Source: Aegilops tauschii subsp. strangulata
Lineage: Eukaryota > Streptophyta > Magnoliopsida > Poales > Poaceae
DNA length: 64,000 bases
Direction of reading: 5' to 3'
Assembly (NCBI RefSeq): GCF_002575655.3
Contig: NC_053037.3
Coordinates: 443,455,793 to 443,519,792, forward strand
Shown one piece after another: positions 11,742 to 22,836 of the stretch. The first letter of the stretch is position 1. Every line of letters begins with the position of its first letter. Below the pieces are notes generated by a model. It saw only the letters and a list, made by a program, of their open reading frames with translations. It was not told the origin of the DNA and searched no databases. The translations under genes were made by a program, and so were the position numbers.

Positions 11742-12689
11742 TGATACGTCTCCAACGTATCTATAATTTTTGATTGTTCCATGCGATTATATTATCTGTT
11801 TTGGATGTTTAATGGGCTTTAATATGCTCTTTTATATTATTTTTAGGACTAACCTATTAACCAAAGGCCCAGTGCCAGTTTCTGTTTTTTGCCTATTTTA
11901 GTGTTTTGCAGAAAAGGAATACCAAACGAATGAAACCTTCGCGATGATCTTTCTGGGACCGAAAGCAAACCAAAAGACTTGGAGATGAAGTCGGAGACGC
12001 AACGAGGCGGCCATGAGGCAGGAGGGCGCGCCCAGGGGGGTAGGCGCGCCCCCACCCTCATGGGCCCCTCGTAGCTCCAGCGACGTACTTCTTTCGCCTA
12101 TATATACTCTTATACCATAAAAACATCAGGGGAGCCACGAAACCACTTTTCCACCACCGAAACCTTCTGTACCCGTGAGATCCCATCTTGGGGCCTTTTC
12201 CGGCGATCTGCCGGAGGGGGAATCGATCACGGAGGGCTTCTACATCAACACCATAGCCTCTTCGATGAAGCGTGAGTAGTTTACCACAGACCTTCGGGTC
12301 CATAGTTATTAGCTAGATGGCTTCTTCTCTCTCTTTGGTTCTCAATACAAAGTTCTCCTCGATGTTCTTGGAGATCTATTCAATGTAATACTTTTTGCGG
12401 TGTGTTTGTCGAGATCCGATGAATTGTGGATTTATGATCAAGATTATCTATGAATAATATTTGGTTCTTCTCTGAATTCTTATATGCATGATTTGATATC
12501 TTTGCAAGTCTCTTCGAATTATCGGTTTAGTTTGGCCTACTATATTGATCTTTCTTGCAATGGGAGAAGTGCTTAGCTTTGGGTTCAATCTTGCGGTGTC
12601 CTTTCCCAGTGACAGTAGGGGCAACAAGGCAGTAATTTGTTCACCCACCGTAATATATGCTATCTTGAGAAGCCACTAGTGAAACCTAT
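11742..12689 (+). repeat. 3' LTR of Gypsy A, first part
   Basis: It begins TGATACGTCTCCAACG and matches 6178 onward. At about 12632 it jumps from LTR position about 895 to about 1175, so roughly 280 bp present in the 5' LTR (about 7075-7352) are missing; both breakpoints show GGCA, which suggests microhomology-mediated deletion. CACTA-1 then interrupts it at 12690. The remainder resumes at 48710. Confidence 0.9.
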
Positions 12690-12900
12690 CACTACTAGGG
12701 AAAAGCCTAGCAGCAGCGCGGGTTTTAGGCCTATCAGTAGCGCAGGCAGTAGCGCTACTGGTACAGCGCTACAGCTAAAGGTTAGGAGTAGCGTGCGTTA
12801 ACCCACGCTACTGCTATATCGACTTAGTAGTAGCGCTTTCTCAGGAGAGCGCTACTGGTAAGTACTAGTAGCGCTTCTCCCTGCCCGCGCTACTACTATT
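12690..12900. repeat. Left TIR and subterminal repeat array of CACTA-1
   Basis: After the 15-bp TIR there are repeated GCAGTAGCGC / AGCGCTACTG motifs in both orientations (for example AGTAGCGCTACTGGTA near 12750 and GAGCGCTACTGGTAAG near 12847). In En/Spm elements such subterminal repeats are the binding sites for TnpA-like protein; here that is inferred by analogy. Confidence 0.8.
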
Positions 12901-13015
12901 ATTTTGTATTTTATTTCTTTTTTATTTCATGTTGTATTCATACACCTTTATACAAGTTTTCATACAACAGGAATTTAGAGATTGTTTTTACATCATAATG
13001 AGTTATTACATCACG

Positions 13016-13087
13016 GGGTGAAAGAACCGTGGACTCTTTTCAAGTGGATGGACATCCACTTGAAACTAATCCGCGGTTCTTTCACCC
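13016..13087. repeat. Hairpin in the left arm of CACTA-1
   Basis: Inverted arms GGGTGAAAGAACC(G/GC) and TTCAAGTGGATG pair with CATCCACTTGAA and GGTTCTTTCACCC, with small internal mismatches and a minimal loop at about 13055. A shorter palindrome lies in the right arm at 48267-48307. Confidence 0.8.
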
Positions 13088-13440
13088 AATGATATAATAA
13101 ATATCATCATCATCATCATATCATTAACAACTTATCATCATAATACATCATTGTCATATAACACCTCCTCAAGATCATCGTTTTCATCAATGAGACATCA
13201 CATAGCAAATTGGTCACTAGTCATAATCACAACTACTCCTCATCATCAACTCTAAGACATTGTACCACATAATAAACATATTGTACCTTATAGGACCTAC
13301 TACATTCTCTTAGGACCTACTATATTCTCTAAGGTAAAATAGCAAAAAACAAGATAGCCCCTGACTCTCCATTATGGAGATTGGAGATTATCCTGTCTCC
13401 AATTCTTTCCTTTCGCTTAATGTTGCTTCCAAGAACCTCC

Positions 13441-14527
13441 TTACGAATGTCCAAACATTTTTTCCATTCTTTGATTAATTAGCATGTGTTCACCAGTTTT
13501 AGAAATCCGATATGCACAGGTGAGATCCATCGTATGACCTGGCTGTATGTTCAGAACTTCAAGGCGACTATTCTGATACATCAGATGAGGCACACAATCC
13601 ATCGGGATTTTCTGTTGAAAAACATAGAATAACTTCATAGTTAGCAATGATGTACTAGTTTTAGAAGTATGCAAAAGATGCACGGATGTCGTAATAGTAA
13701 AAAATCTTACCAGGGCATCTCCATAGAAGTTATCGTGGTTCAACACGTGCACTAGTGGCACGTATTCACCATAATTTGGAGGAGTTCGATAATAGGTATT
13801 GTAATTCTAAAGATAAGGAAAAAATGCGAGCAGATGATTTTTCTCCTTATAAGTTAACTCGGAGCCATCGGTGTAGTGGATTTTGTCTACCATCTTCCGC
13901 ACAGTGTTTGAAGAATCAAAATAAGCTGTCAATGGAAATAAGCTGTCAACTATTTTGAAATAAACAATACAAATTAGTTAATAACTATGTTTGAGAAACT
14001 CACATAGCGGTAGAATCGGAAGCGTATCAACAAGGACCCAAATGTCCATATTGTCTTGCTCGATGTCAGGATCACCAAGATCCATGGTGACAATCATACC
14101 CTCATAAAAACCATACATTTTGCAAAGTGCTTCCCAATTTGGGTAACCAAAATGGGTTACGCTCTGAGAATTGTACCGATTTACTTCAAAATCCATATAA
14201 TGATGGGTCCTTAGGTGTATTTTCTTTGTTTCAAAATTTTCATGGTCTTCAAAACCCATCCTCTCCAAGACATAGCGTCTTGCATGGCATGGGATAAGCT
14301 AGTCGAATTGTAAAAGATGAAAATTAGATGTTGAAATAGTTGAAGTCGTGCTTAATTACGAAAAAACACTTGTCGTCGTTGCGTACCGTTTCAACATCGA
14401 AGGTCTCCTCGAGCTTAATGCTGAAGCGCCGATCTTCGTCCAGGTGAGGGCACCTGTCGCACAGACCTCGATCGTCGTGGCACCATCTGCACTCCCCCGA
14501 CAGATTGTCATCGTCCGAGTACGACAT
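13441..14527 (-). pseudogene. Decayed four-exon gene with two B3-like segments, inside CACTA-1
   Basis: Exons read on the minus strand at about 14527-14387, 14298-13982, 13925-13711 and 13611-13441. GT-AG borders can be placed at each intron (donors GTACGC, GTTATT, GTAAGA; acceptors CTAG, ACAG, ACAG). Exon 1 has a Cys-rich segment (CRWCHDDRGLCDRC) that could bind zinc. Exon 2 contains FGYPNWEALCKMYGFYEGM, which fits the C-terminal half of a plant B3 DNA-binding domain. Exon 4 (IPMDCVPHLM... then LTCAYRIS) looks like a second, weaker B3-like segment. One in-frame TAG (13807-13809) breaks exon 3. It may be a CACTA accessory gene or a captured host gene; the B3 reading is by eye. Confidence 0.5.
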
Positions 14528-14814
14528 TTCCTACGTTCATAATTCAAAGATTAAACTTTTACAATTAAATATATGTACTAAAAAACCTAAATTACATCAT
14601 TATTTTTCGAGAAAATCCAGGCAACTCGATATTCCCTACATATTCTAGCACAAGTCATGCCAGAATTCACGGAAAAATCTGGCATGACCTTTGCTTAAAA
14701 AGGACATATCGAGCGCCTGAAATTTGCCGGAACGGAAATTAATCAACACTCCGGCAAAACATAGGCCACTCGGAGGTGTAACCTGAACATGACCGGCCAC
14801 TTGGGCAACCACAT
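14528..14814. other. CACTA-1 sequence upstream of the B3-like gene, cut at the LTR junction
   Basis: No clear gene. A short minus-strand frame (14645 to about 14814) is protein-like but ends where LTR sequence starts at 14815, so any longer upstream gene has been lost. Confidence 0.4.
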
Positions 14815-15735
14815 ATCCTCCATCACCAATTTCATGATGTTCACCGCCGTGCGTGAGTAATTCCATCATAGGCTTGCTGGACGGTGATGGGTTGGATGAG
14901 ATTTATCATGTAATCGAGTTAGTTTTGTTAGGGTTTGATCCCTAGTATCCACTATGTTCTGAGATTGATGTTGCTATGACTTTGCTATGCTTAATGCTTG
15001 TCACTAGGGCCCGAGTGCCATGATTTCAGATCTGAACCTATTATGTTTTCATGAATATATGTGAGTTCTTGATCCTATCTTGCAATTCTATAGTCACCTA
15101 CTATGTGTTATGATCCGGCAACCCCGAAGTGACAATAATCGGGACCACTCCCGGTGATGACCGTAGTTTGAGGAGTTCATGTATTCACTATGTATTAATG
15201 CTTTGGTCCGGTACTCTATTAAAAGGAGGCCTTAATATCCCTTAGTTTCCATTAGGACCCTGTTGCCACGGGAGGGTAGGACAAAAGATGTCATGCAAGT
15301 TCTTTTCCATAAGCACGTGTGACTATATTCGGAATACATGCCTACATTACATTAATGAATTGGAGCTAGTTCTGTGTCACCCTATGTTATGATTGTTACA
15401 TGATGAACCGCATCCGGCATAATTCTCCATCACCGATCCAATGCCTACGAGCTTTTCACATATTGTTCTTCGCTTATTTACTTTTCCGTTGCTACTGTTA
15501 CAATCACTTCAAAACCCAAAAATATTACTTTTTCTACCGTTACCGTTACTTCCATATTACTTTGCTACTAAATACTTTGCTGCAGATACTAAGTTATCCA
15601 GGTGTGGTTGAATTGACAACTCAACTGCTAATACTTGAGAATATTCTTTGGCTCCCCTTGTGTCGAATCAATAAATTTGGGTTGAATACTCTACCCTCGA
15701 AAACTGTTGCGATCCCCTATACTTGTGGGTTATCA
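14815..15735 (+). repeat. LTR fragment (3' ~920 bp of an E/D-type LTR)
   Basis: It starts abruptly in ATCCTCCATCACCAATTTC, which lies mid-LTR in D, and runs to the exact LTR terminus GGGTTATCA. The 5' part with TG and the promoter block is absent. The next bases are not a primer-binding site, which is why its pairing with E1 is uncertain. Confidence 0.85.
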
Positions 15736-16014
15736 GTTATCACTAATACATCCCGAATAATTTCTTAAACTAAAAAAATAACAACAAATATGACATGTTC
15801 AACTAGTTCTATTAATTCAACTAGTTCTTACTAAATATAAACTTACTATAAATAGAAAAAAACTAGTTCTTTCTAAAAATAAAGTAGTTCAACTAGTTAT
15901 ATTAATTTTCTTACTAAAAATACATTAGTTCTATTAATTCAACTAGTTCAACTAGTTTATTAATTTAGTTACTAAATATTTCTTCTCTGCTAAATATTAC
16001 TTCTCTCCTAAATA
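15736..16014. other. AT-rich segment with repeated AACTAGTTC motif
   Basis: This segment is dominated by repeats of TCAACTAGTTC and TTCTATTAATTCAAC. It replaces the PBS and 5' gag expected after an LTR. Its right junction with gag falls in the phrase CTAAATATT, repeated three times nearby, consistent with microhomology joining. It may be displaced CACTA-1 DNA. No gene. Confidence 0.5.
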
Positions 16015-18060
16015 TTTCCCTGCTCATAAGAAATAAGCTGCTTTAAGGGATATATATAATTTTGTGCAAATTGAAGAAGAGTGTCTCCCACAAGCTTGGG
16101 GGAGGCTTCTCCGATTACTTAATGCTTTGCCTGATCATCCTCTCAAGAAAAATGAAATACTTGATATCTTTTATAATGGACTAACCGATGCTTCCAGAGA
16201 TTACCTGGATAGTTGTGCTGGTTCTGTTTTCAGGGAAAGAACACCAGATGAAGCTGAAATTCTGTTGAATAATATGTTGACAAATGAAAATAATTGGACA
16301 CTTCCGGAGCCAACTCCTGAGCCAGCTCCTGAGTCTATTCCTAAACCAACTCCGAAGAAGAGAGGTGTTCTATTTCTAAGTCCTGAAGATATGCAAGAGG
16401 CAAAGAAATCTATGAAAGAAAAGGGTATTAAAGCTAAAGATGTTAAGATATACCTCCTATTGAAGAAATACATGGTCTTAATTTACCGCCTATTGAAGAA
16501 ACATATGATCTTAATCCTCCACCTATTGAAGAAATTCATGGTCTTGATAACCCGACACAGGTAGTAAAGGTAAATTCTCTCTATAGATATGATAAAGCTG
16601 AAATCCCTCCTACTAAAATTGCTAGCCAATGCTTAGATGAGTTTGATAACTTCATGGTTAGGCAAGAAGATTTTAATGCTTATTTTGGTAGACAATTAAA
16701 ACCAAATGCTTATATGATTGAACACTTGGGTGATTATATGTCTAGAGTTAAAGGTGAACTTAAGCTCATTAGTAAACATGCTTCTATGGTTACCACTCAA
16801 GTAGAACAAGTACTTAAAGCTCAAAATAATTTTCTCAATGAATTGAATAGTAAGAATAATGATTATGCTATTAGAGTGGCTACTAGAACTGTTAAGATGA
16901 CTCAGGAACCTTTGTATCCTGAAGGCCACCCTAAGAGAATTGAGCAAGATTCTTAGAGAAATAATATTGATGCACCTAGTCCTTCTAAAAAGAAGAAAAA
17001 GAAAAATGATAGGACTTTGCATGCTTCTAGTGAACCTATTGCTGAACCACTTGAGAATCCAAATGCTATTTCTATTTCTGATGCTGAAGCACAATCTGGT
17101 AACGAACATGAAACTAGTGAAAATGTTAATGATGATGTTCATGATGATGCTCAACCTAGTAATGATAATGATGTAGAAATTAAACCTGTTGTTGATCTTG
17201 AAAACCGACAATCAAAGAATCAACGTTATGATAAGAGAGACTTCGTTGCTAGGAAACATGGTAAAGAAAGGGAACCTTGGGTTCAGAAACCCATGCCTTT
17301 TCCTCCCAAACCATCCATGAAAAAGGATGATGAGGATTTTGAGCGCTTTGCTGAAAGGATTAGACCTATCTTTTTGCGTATGCGTTTGACTGATATGCTC
17401 AAAATGAATCCTTATGGTAAGTATATGAAAGAAATTATAACTAATAAAAGAAAGATACCGGAAGCTGAAATTTCCACCATGCTTGCTAATTATACTTTTA
17501 AGGGTGGAACACCAAAGAAACTTGGAGATCCAGGAGTACCCACTATACCATGCTCCATTAATAGAAACTATGTTAAAACTGCTTTATGTGATCTTGGAGC
17601 CGGTGTTAGTGTTATGCCTCTCGCTTTATATCGTAGACTTGATTTGAATAAGTTGACACCTACTGAATTATCTTTGCAAATGGCTGATAAATCAACTGCT
17701 ATACCTGTCGGTATTTGTGAGGATGTGCCTCTTGTGGTTGCAAACGGTACTATTTCAACGGACTTTGTTATTCTTGATATTCCCGAGGACGATAGTATGT
17801 CTATTATTCTTGGAAGACCCTTTTTGAATACTGCAGGGGCTGTTATTGATTGCAACAAAGGCAATGTCACTTTTCATGTTAATGGTAATGAGCATACGGT
17901 ACATTTTCCGAGGAAACAACCTCAAGTCCACAGTATCAATTCTATTGGAAAAATTCCATCGATTATTTTTGGAGGTTTTGAATTTCCTCTTCCTACAGTC
18001 AAGAAGAAATATGATATTCTTATTATTGGGGATGTGCATATCCCCGTTGAGGTAACATAG
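16015..18060 (+). pseudogene. Gag-aspartic protease of element E1 (5'-truncated, broken)
   Basis: The reading enters mid-gag (KYFPAHKK-type text, then IEEECLPQAWGRLLRLLN), then a Pro-rich linker, a second conserved block (DNFMVRQEDFNAYFGRQLK), an acidic region, and a retropepsin-like domain with the active-site text ALCDLGAGVSVMP and the flap-side text ILGRPFLNTAGAVID. It ends HIPVEVT-stop. Relative to D, a 1-bp deletion near 16448 shifts the frame and CAG has become TAG at 16954-16956. From 17017 to 18060 the frame is open for 347 codons. The family is Athila-type Gypsy; RT would normally follow the protease and does not. Confidence 0.85.
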
Positions 18061-18374
18061 TGTCATTCGAAATTTCTCCGGTTCCATGTTATTCGGAATG
18101 AGTTTGTTAACAAGACTTGATCAACCTTGTTAGTGGATTCCTTTTGATGAGCATGATATGGATGAAACTAGAAGGCACAACCTTCTGTACCCTCTCTCTA
18201 CTTTCTGTTATTTAGTTGAAATAAAGTAAAAATAGTATTTTCCTGTCTGTTTTCTGATTTATCCGTGCAATATAAAAATACCCCGAAAATAAAAGTTCTC
18301 CAAATGACCTGAAAATGAAATATGATTTTTTCTGGAATATTTGAGAATATCTGGTACTGAGAACACAGCAGGAG

Positions 18375-18607
18375 TGGCAAGCACCTGGCCACGAGGGTGG
18401 AGGGCGCGCCCTACCCCCCAGGGCGCGCCCCCTGCCTCGTGGGCCCATGGTGGCTCCCCTCCACTTATTCCTGCACCCACACACTTCTTCTTCCTCCCAA
18501 AAAATCACCATCCAGCTCAAGCACGGGTTCTAGCTCATTTTGCTACGATTTTCGATCTCCTTGCTGAAAGCACCACTCACAAAACTGCTTGGGGAGATTG
18601 TTCCTTG
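18375..18607 (+). promoter_or_regulatory. Internal promoter-like block and leader exon (E1)
   Basis: A GC-rich imperfect palindrome (about 18388-18450; arms CCACGAGGGTGGAGGGCGCG and GCGCCCCCTGCCTCGTGG) is followed by a C-rich leader ending CCTTG at 18607. The same palindrome type stands in the promoter region of every LTR in the window. A GT-AG intron (18608-18838, 231 bp) follows, and the ORF-1-like start codon lies at 18845. There is no clear TATA box. Promoter activity is inference from layout and similarity to LTR U3. Confidence 0.5.
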
Positions 18608-18844
18608 GTATGTGACTCCTCCATTGGTCCAATTAGTTTTTGCTCTAGTGCTTTATTCATTGCAAATTTGTGCTGCCTAGGTGACCATGTTCTTGAGCTT
18701 GCATGTCAAATTTATATGGTTCCAAGTAGTTCTAATGCTTGATATGGGCTCTAGGCACTTGTAGGAGTAGTTGCTATCAATTTGATTGACCTTGGTTCAC
18801 TTTTGTTTGAAGTTACTAAAAATTTCAGAATTTTTCAGAAAATA

Positions 18845-19931
18845 ATGAAGAGATTTTTGAGGGGCTCATCGAGCCGAAGCTCAAAGGAAAAGCAGAATGA
18901 AGAAGCACATATGCCCAAATATAATTTGCCTCGCACCGCGGAGGTTCGGCCGTGTGAATGGCCTTCCGATGATTTCTTGAGAGAAGCCCGGATTCATGAT
19001 GATTTCTATTCATTGGCTGAGAATGCTGGCCTCACCGATTTCCTCCGCGACCAACGTCATCAGTATCTCTTACTCACCAATGTGCAAAACTTCTACTATT
19101 TTCCTAAGGAAACACCTCCTTCAGTAGAGTTTCATTTATATGTTGTTGTTAAGAAGATGCCACTAGATGAATTTTGCAAGGTTTGCAAAATACCCTTCGA
19201 GGGTACCTTAGATGAACCACATCGTAAACATGTGGATGGGTTTATTGACACTATTACTGTAGGGGAAACTAGGAAGGTTTCCGATGCAAGAATCACTAGC
19301 ATATACATTTTCCTGTTTTACGCTACCTTGCCATATTTGCTAGTCGTTGCTTAATTGGTCGCGAAAACTCTGGAAACCTTAGTGTTCCTGATATTATCAT
19401 CTTGTTCCATGGTTTATTCCGCGATAACACTGTTAGTATGGGCGAAATTATTGCTAAATGGTTAAGTGTGAACCGTACAAAGGGCCCCATCTTTGGAGGT
19501 ATTTATGCTTCACGCCTTGCTCCACATTATAACATATCTATCAGGCACTATGAGAAAGAAAAAAATTGCTGCCGAATGCTTATTTAGATTATAAGAGTAT
19601 GGTAGCGCATGATTTCATTGTTAAGAATAGGGAAGGGGAGCTTAAATACAAATTGTTATTTGATAAACATCACCCTGAGACTATTACCTTGCCTGCTCCC
19701 TCCTTGTTTAATTTATCTACAAGTCTGTATCTCGTTCCGTGGACGGCCATTCACGCCTACCGGAACCCTACACCAGCCCCTGAGCCGGAACCACAATTTG
19801 AGCCTCCACGATAGTCTGATTAATTTTGGGATCCGGAGATGACTGCCAGCCAGTGGCAATCAGAGTCTTCTTCATCTCAGTACGACCCTGGCTACAACTA
19901 TGGATATGCGCCAGGCCATCCGTGGCAATAA
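18845..19931 (+). pseudogene. ORF-1-like gene of element E1 (frameshifted)
   Basis: It starts MKRFLRGSSSRSSKEKQNEE just after the intron acceptor TTTTTCAG. The text then follows the pattern of D: EWPSDDFLREA..., EFCKVCKIPFEGTLDEPHRK, and TITVGETRKVSDARITSI. A 2-bp insertion (TATA for TA) near 19303 shifts the frame, a further break follows near 19560, and there is a stop in the C-terminal part at about 19812-19814. Remaining text includes GPIFGGIYASRLA and the conserved end YAPGHPWQ. It resembles the ATHILA ORF-1 family of unknown function. I see no signal peptide or membrane segment that would support an envelope role. Confidence 0.7.
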
Positions 19932-21968
19932 ACCAACTTAGGCCAAAAGCCTAAGCTTGGGGGAGTACGTATTTCCCACCAACATTACATTTATGTTCAC
20001 ACACTCATTGCTAGTTGTCGGTGCTCAAACTTTTTCACTGTAATATCCATACTAGTTTATTTTCTTTTTCTTGCTTTCTTCTTGTGTGTTGTTAAACCTT
20101 AAGAAAAACAAGAAAATTAGTAATAGCTTTTAGTCAGTTTACTTTTCTTGCTGTAGTAGTAATAATTAAAAAGAATACCCAAAAAGATTTCTTGTTCTTA
20201 TTTTGCTTGTTGGGAGTTTTCCCGTGTAAATAGTTTTATTTCTTTTCTTTTCTTTGGGGGTCGTTAGGAGAAGACCATGATTAAATTGTTGAAGTGGCTC
20301 TTATATGCATTATTGTTGATTTAACCAAGAACCCACATTGCCTTGTCTTCTCCTGTTTATTGAATGCTCGCAGATTCCAGCTTAGTCCAATGCACGTGCA
20401 CTCTTATTATTATTCACATCGTTCAGTCGTGCAAGTGAAAGGCAATTATGACGATATATGATGGACTGACTGAGATGAGAGAAGCTGGTATGAACTCGAC
20501 CTCTCTTGTTTTTGTAAATATGATTAGTTCATCGTCCCTGATTTAGCCTATTATGAATAAACATGTTTGCAATGACAATTAGAGATCATAGTTGCTTATG
20601 CCATGCTTGATTAGCTATGAGTTATAATGGTTCACCTTGCGTGCCAACATGCTATTAAAATGGTTGTGATGTGGTATAGTGGGGTGGTATCCTCCTTTGA
20701 ATGATTTAAGTGACTCGACTTGGCACATGTTCACACATCTAGTTGAAAAAAATCAACATAGCCTTCACGATATTTATGTTCATGGTGGATTATATCCTAC
20801 TCATGCTTGCACTCAATGTTTATTAATTTTAACGCATGTTCATGACTGTTGTCGCTCTCTAGTTGGTCGCTTCCCAGTCTTTTGCTAGCCTTCACTTGTA
20901 CTAAGCGGGAATACTGCTTGTGCATCCAATCCCTTAAACCCCAAAGTTATTCCATATGAGTCCACTATACCTTCCTATATGCGGTATCTACCTGCCGTTC
21001 CAAGTAAATTTGTATGTGCCAAACTCTGAACCTTCAAATAAACATTCTGTTTTGTATGCTCGAGTAGCTCATGTATCAACTAGGGCTGTCCGTATCTTCC
21101 ATGCTAGGCGGGTTATTCTCAAGATGAGTGGACTCCGCTCCTCACTCACGAGAAAATGGCTGGTCACCGGGATGCCCAGTCCCATGCTTTATGCAAACTA
21201 AATCAAAATAATTGCAAGAAAAACTCCCCCTGGGACTGTTGCTAGTTGGAGGCACTCGTTGTTTCGAGCAAGCCATGGATTGCTGCTTGTTGGTGGAGGG
21301 GGAGTATAAACTTTACCATTCTATTTGGGAACCGCCTATAATGTGTGTAGCATGGAAGATATCGCCATCTCTTGGTTGATATGTTGACAATGAAAGTATG
21401 CCGCTCAAAAGATTATTTATCTCTATTTCAAAACCGAGCTCTGACACCTCTACAAATCCCTGCTTCCCTCTGCGAAGGGCCTATCTATTTACTTTTATGT
21501 TGAGTCATCACCCTCTTATTAAAAAGCACTAGCTGGAGATCGTTGCTGTCATTTGCATCCATTACTATTAATTTATATTGGGTATGACTGGATATCTTTT
21601 ACCATGAATTACAATGTCTAGTCAGTCCTTGACCTTTAAAGGTGCTCTGCATTTATGTTTTGCGGTGTCAGAAAGGGCTAGCGAATTACCATCCTGTTAT
21701 ACCATATTATGATTGTTTTCAGAAAGTGTTGTCATCCGAGATTTATTATTATCGCTCGCTAGTTGATTATGCCATTGATATGAGTAAACATGAGACCTGA
21801 GAGTTATTGCAAATGTTCTTAGTCATAATCTTTGCTGAAAACTTGAATGATGGCTTTACATATTTACAACAACAAGAGCAAACAGAGTTTGTAAAAGTTT
21901 TTCTTTATCACTTTCAGTTTATCAACTGAATTGCTTGAGGACAAGCAAAGGTTTAAGCTTGGGGGAGT
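19932..21968 (+). other. 3' non-coding internal region and polypurine tract of E1
   Basis: About 2 kb lie between the ORF-1-like stop and the 3' LTR. No domain-bearing ORF is visible, though the sequence is well conserved with 25630-27176 and 55906-57950, apart from an internal deletion in E2. AAGCTTGGGGGAG occurs near 19953 and again at 21956-21968 directly before the LTR, the second being the polypurine tract. Conservation of so long a non-coding region suggests cis functions or recent amplification. Confidence 0.65.
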
Positions 21969-22826
21969 TGATACGTCTCCGTCGTATTTACTTTCCCAAA
22001 CACTTTTGCCCTTGTTTTGGACTCTAACTTGCATGATTTGAATGGAACTAACCCGGACTGACGCTGTTTTCAGCAGACTTTCCATGGTGTTATTTATGTG
22101 CAGAAACAAAAGTTCTCGCAATGACCTAAAACTCCATGGAACATCTATTTGGAAAATAAGAAAAATACCGGAAGAAAAATCCACGTCAGGGGGCCCACAC
22201 CCTGTCCACGAGGGTGGAGGGCGCCCCCTACCTCATGGGCCCCCTGACGCTCCACCGACCTCAACTCCAACTCCATATATTCACTTTCGGGGAGAAAAAA
22301 AATCAGAGAGAAGGATTCATCATGTTTTACGATACGGAGCCGCCGCCAAGCCCTAAAACCTCTCGGGAGGGCTGATCTGGAGTTCGTTCGCGGCTCCAGA
22401 GAGGGGAATCCGTCGCCGTCGTCATCATCAACGATCCTCCATCACCAATTTCATGATGCTCACCACCGTGCGTGAGTAATTCCATCGTAGGCTTGCTGGA
22501 CGGTGATGGGTTGGATGAGATTTTTCATGTAATCGAGTTAGTTTTGTTAGGGTTTGATCCCTAGTATCCACTATGTTCTGAGATTGATGTTGCTATGACT
22601 TTGCTATGCTTAATGCTTGTCACTAGGGCCCGAGTGCCATGATTTCAGATCTGAACCTATTATGTTTTCATGAATATATGTGAGTTCTTGATCCTATCTT
22701 GCAAGTCTATAGTCACCTACTATGTGTTATGATCCGGCAACCCCGAAGTGACAATAATCGGGACCACTCCCGGTGATGACCGTAGTTTGAGGAGTTCATG
22801 TATTCACTATGTGTTAATGCTTTGGT
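21969..22826 (+). repeat. LTR b (3'-truncated), between E1 and E2
   Basis: It begins TGATACGTCTCCGTCG after the purine tract and matches LTR c and the D LTRs up to GCTTTGGT at 22826. After that come ten bases (AATGACCGTA) that match text 50 bp upstream (ATGACCGTA near 22778), and then gag text. This is a deletion with templated filler, joining mid-LTR to mid-gag. Confidence 0.88.
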
Positions 22827-22836
22827 AATGACCGTA

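Larger units (their letters stand above)
14815..22826 (+). mobile_element. Athila-like element E1 (truncated at both ends)
   Basis: The order is: a 5'-truncated LTR (14815-15735), an anomalous 279-bp AT-rich segment, gag-protease (16015-18060), the GC-rich promoter-like block and intron, the ORF-1-like gene (18845-19931), a 3' non-coding region, a purine tract, and an LTR (21969-22826) truncated at its 3' end. It is closely similar to element D over most of its length, but the PBS and the first ~0.8 kb of the internal region are missing. It has no RT, RNase H or integrase. Because both outer ends are damaged there is no TSD. LTR fragment 14815-15735 may belong to E1 or be a separate insertion. 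Confidence 0.75.

Noticed and set aside
16696..17211. 171-codon minus-strand ORF (similar one at 52683-53198)
   Set aside because: It is the antisense shadow of the gag frame; its Ile/Phe/Asn-rich text mirrors gag codons.
18845..19931. Envelope gene reading of the downstream ORF (true endogenous retrovirus)
   Set aside because: No signal peptide, transmembrane anchor or furin-like site is visible, and the element lacks RT and integrase. The ORF-1-like label is safer.
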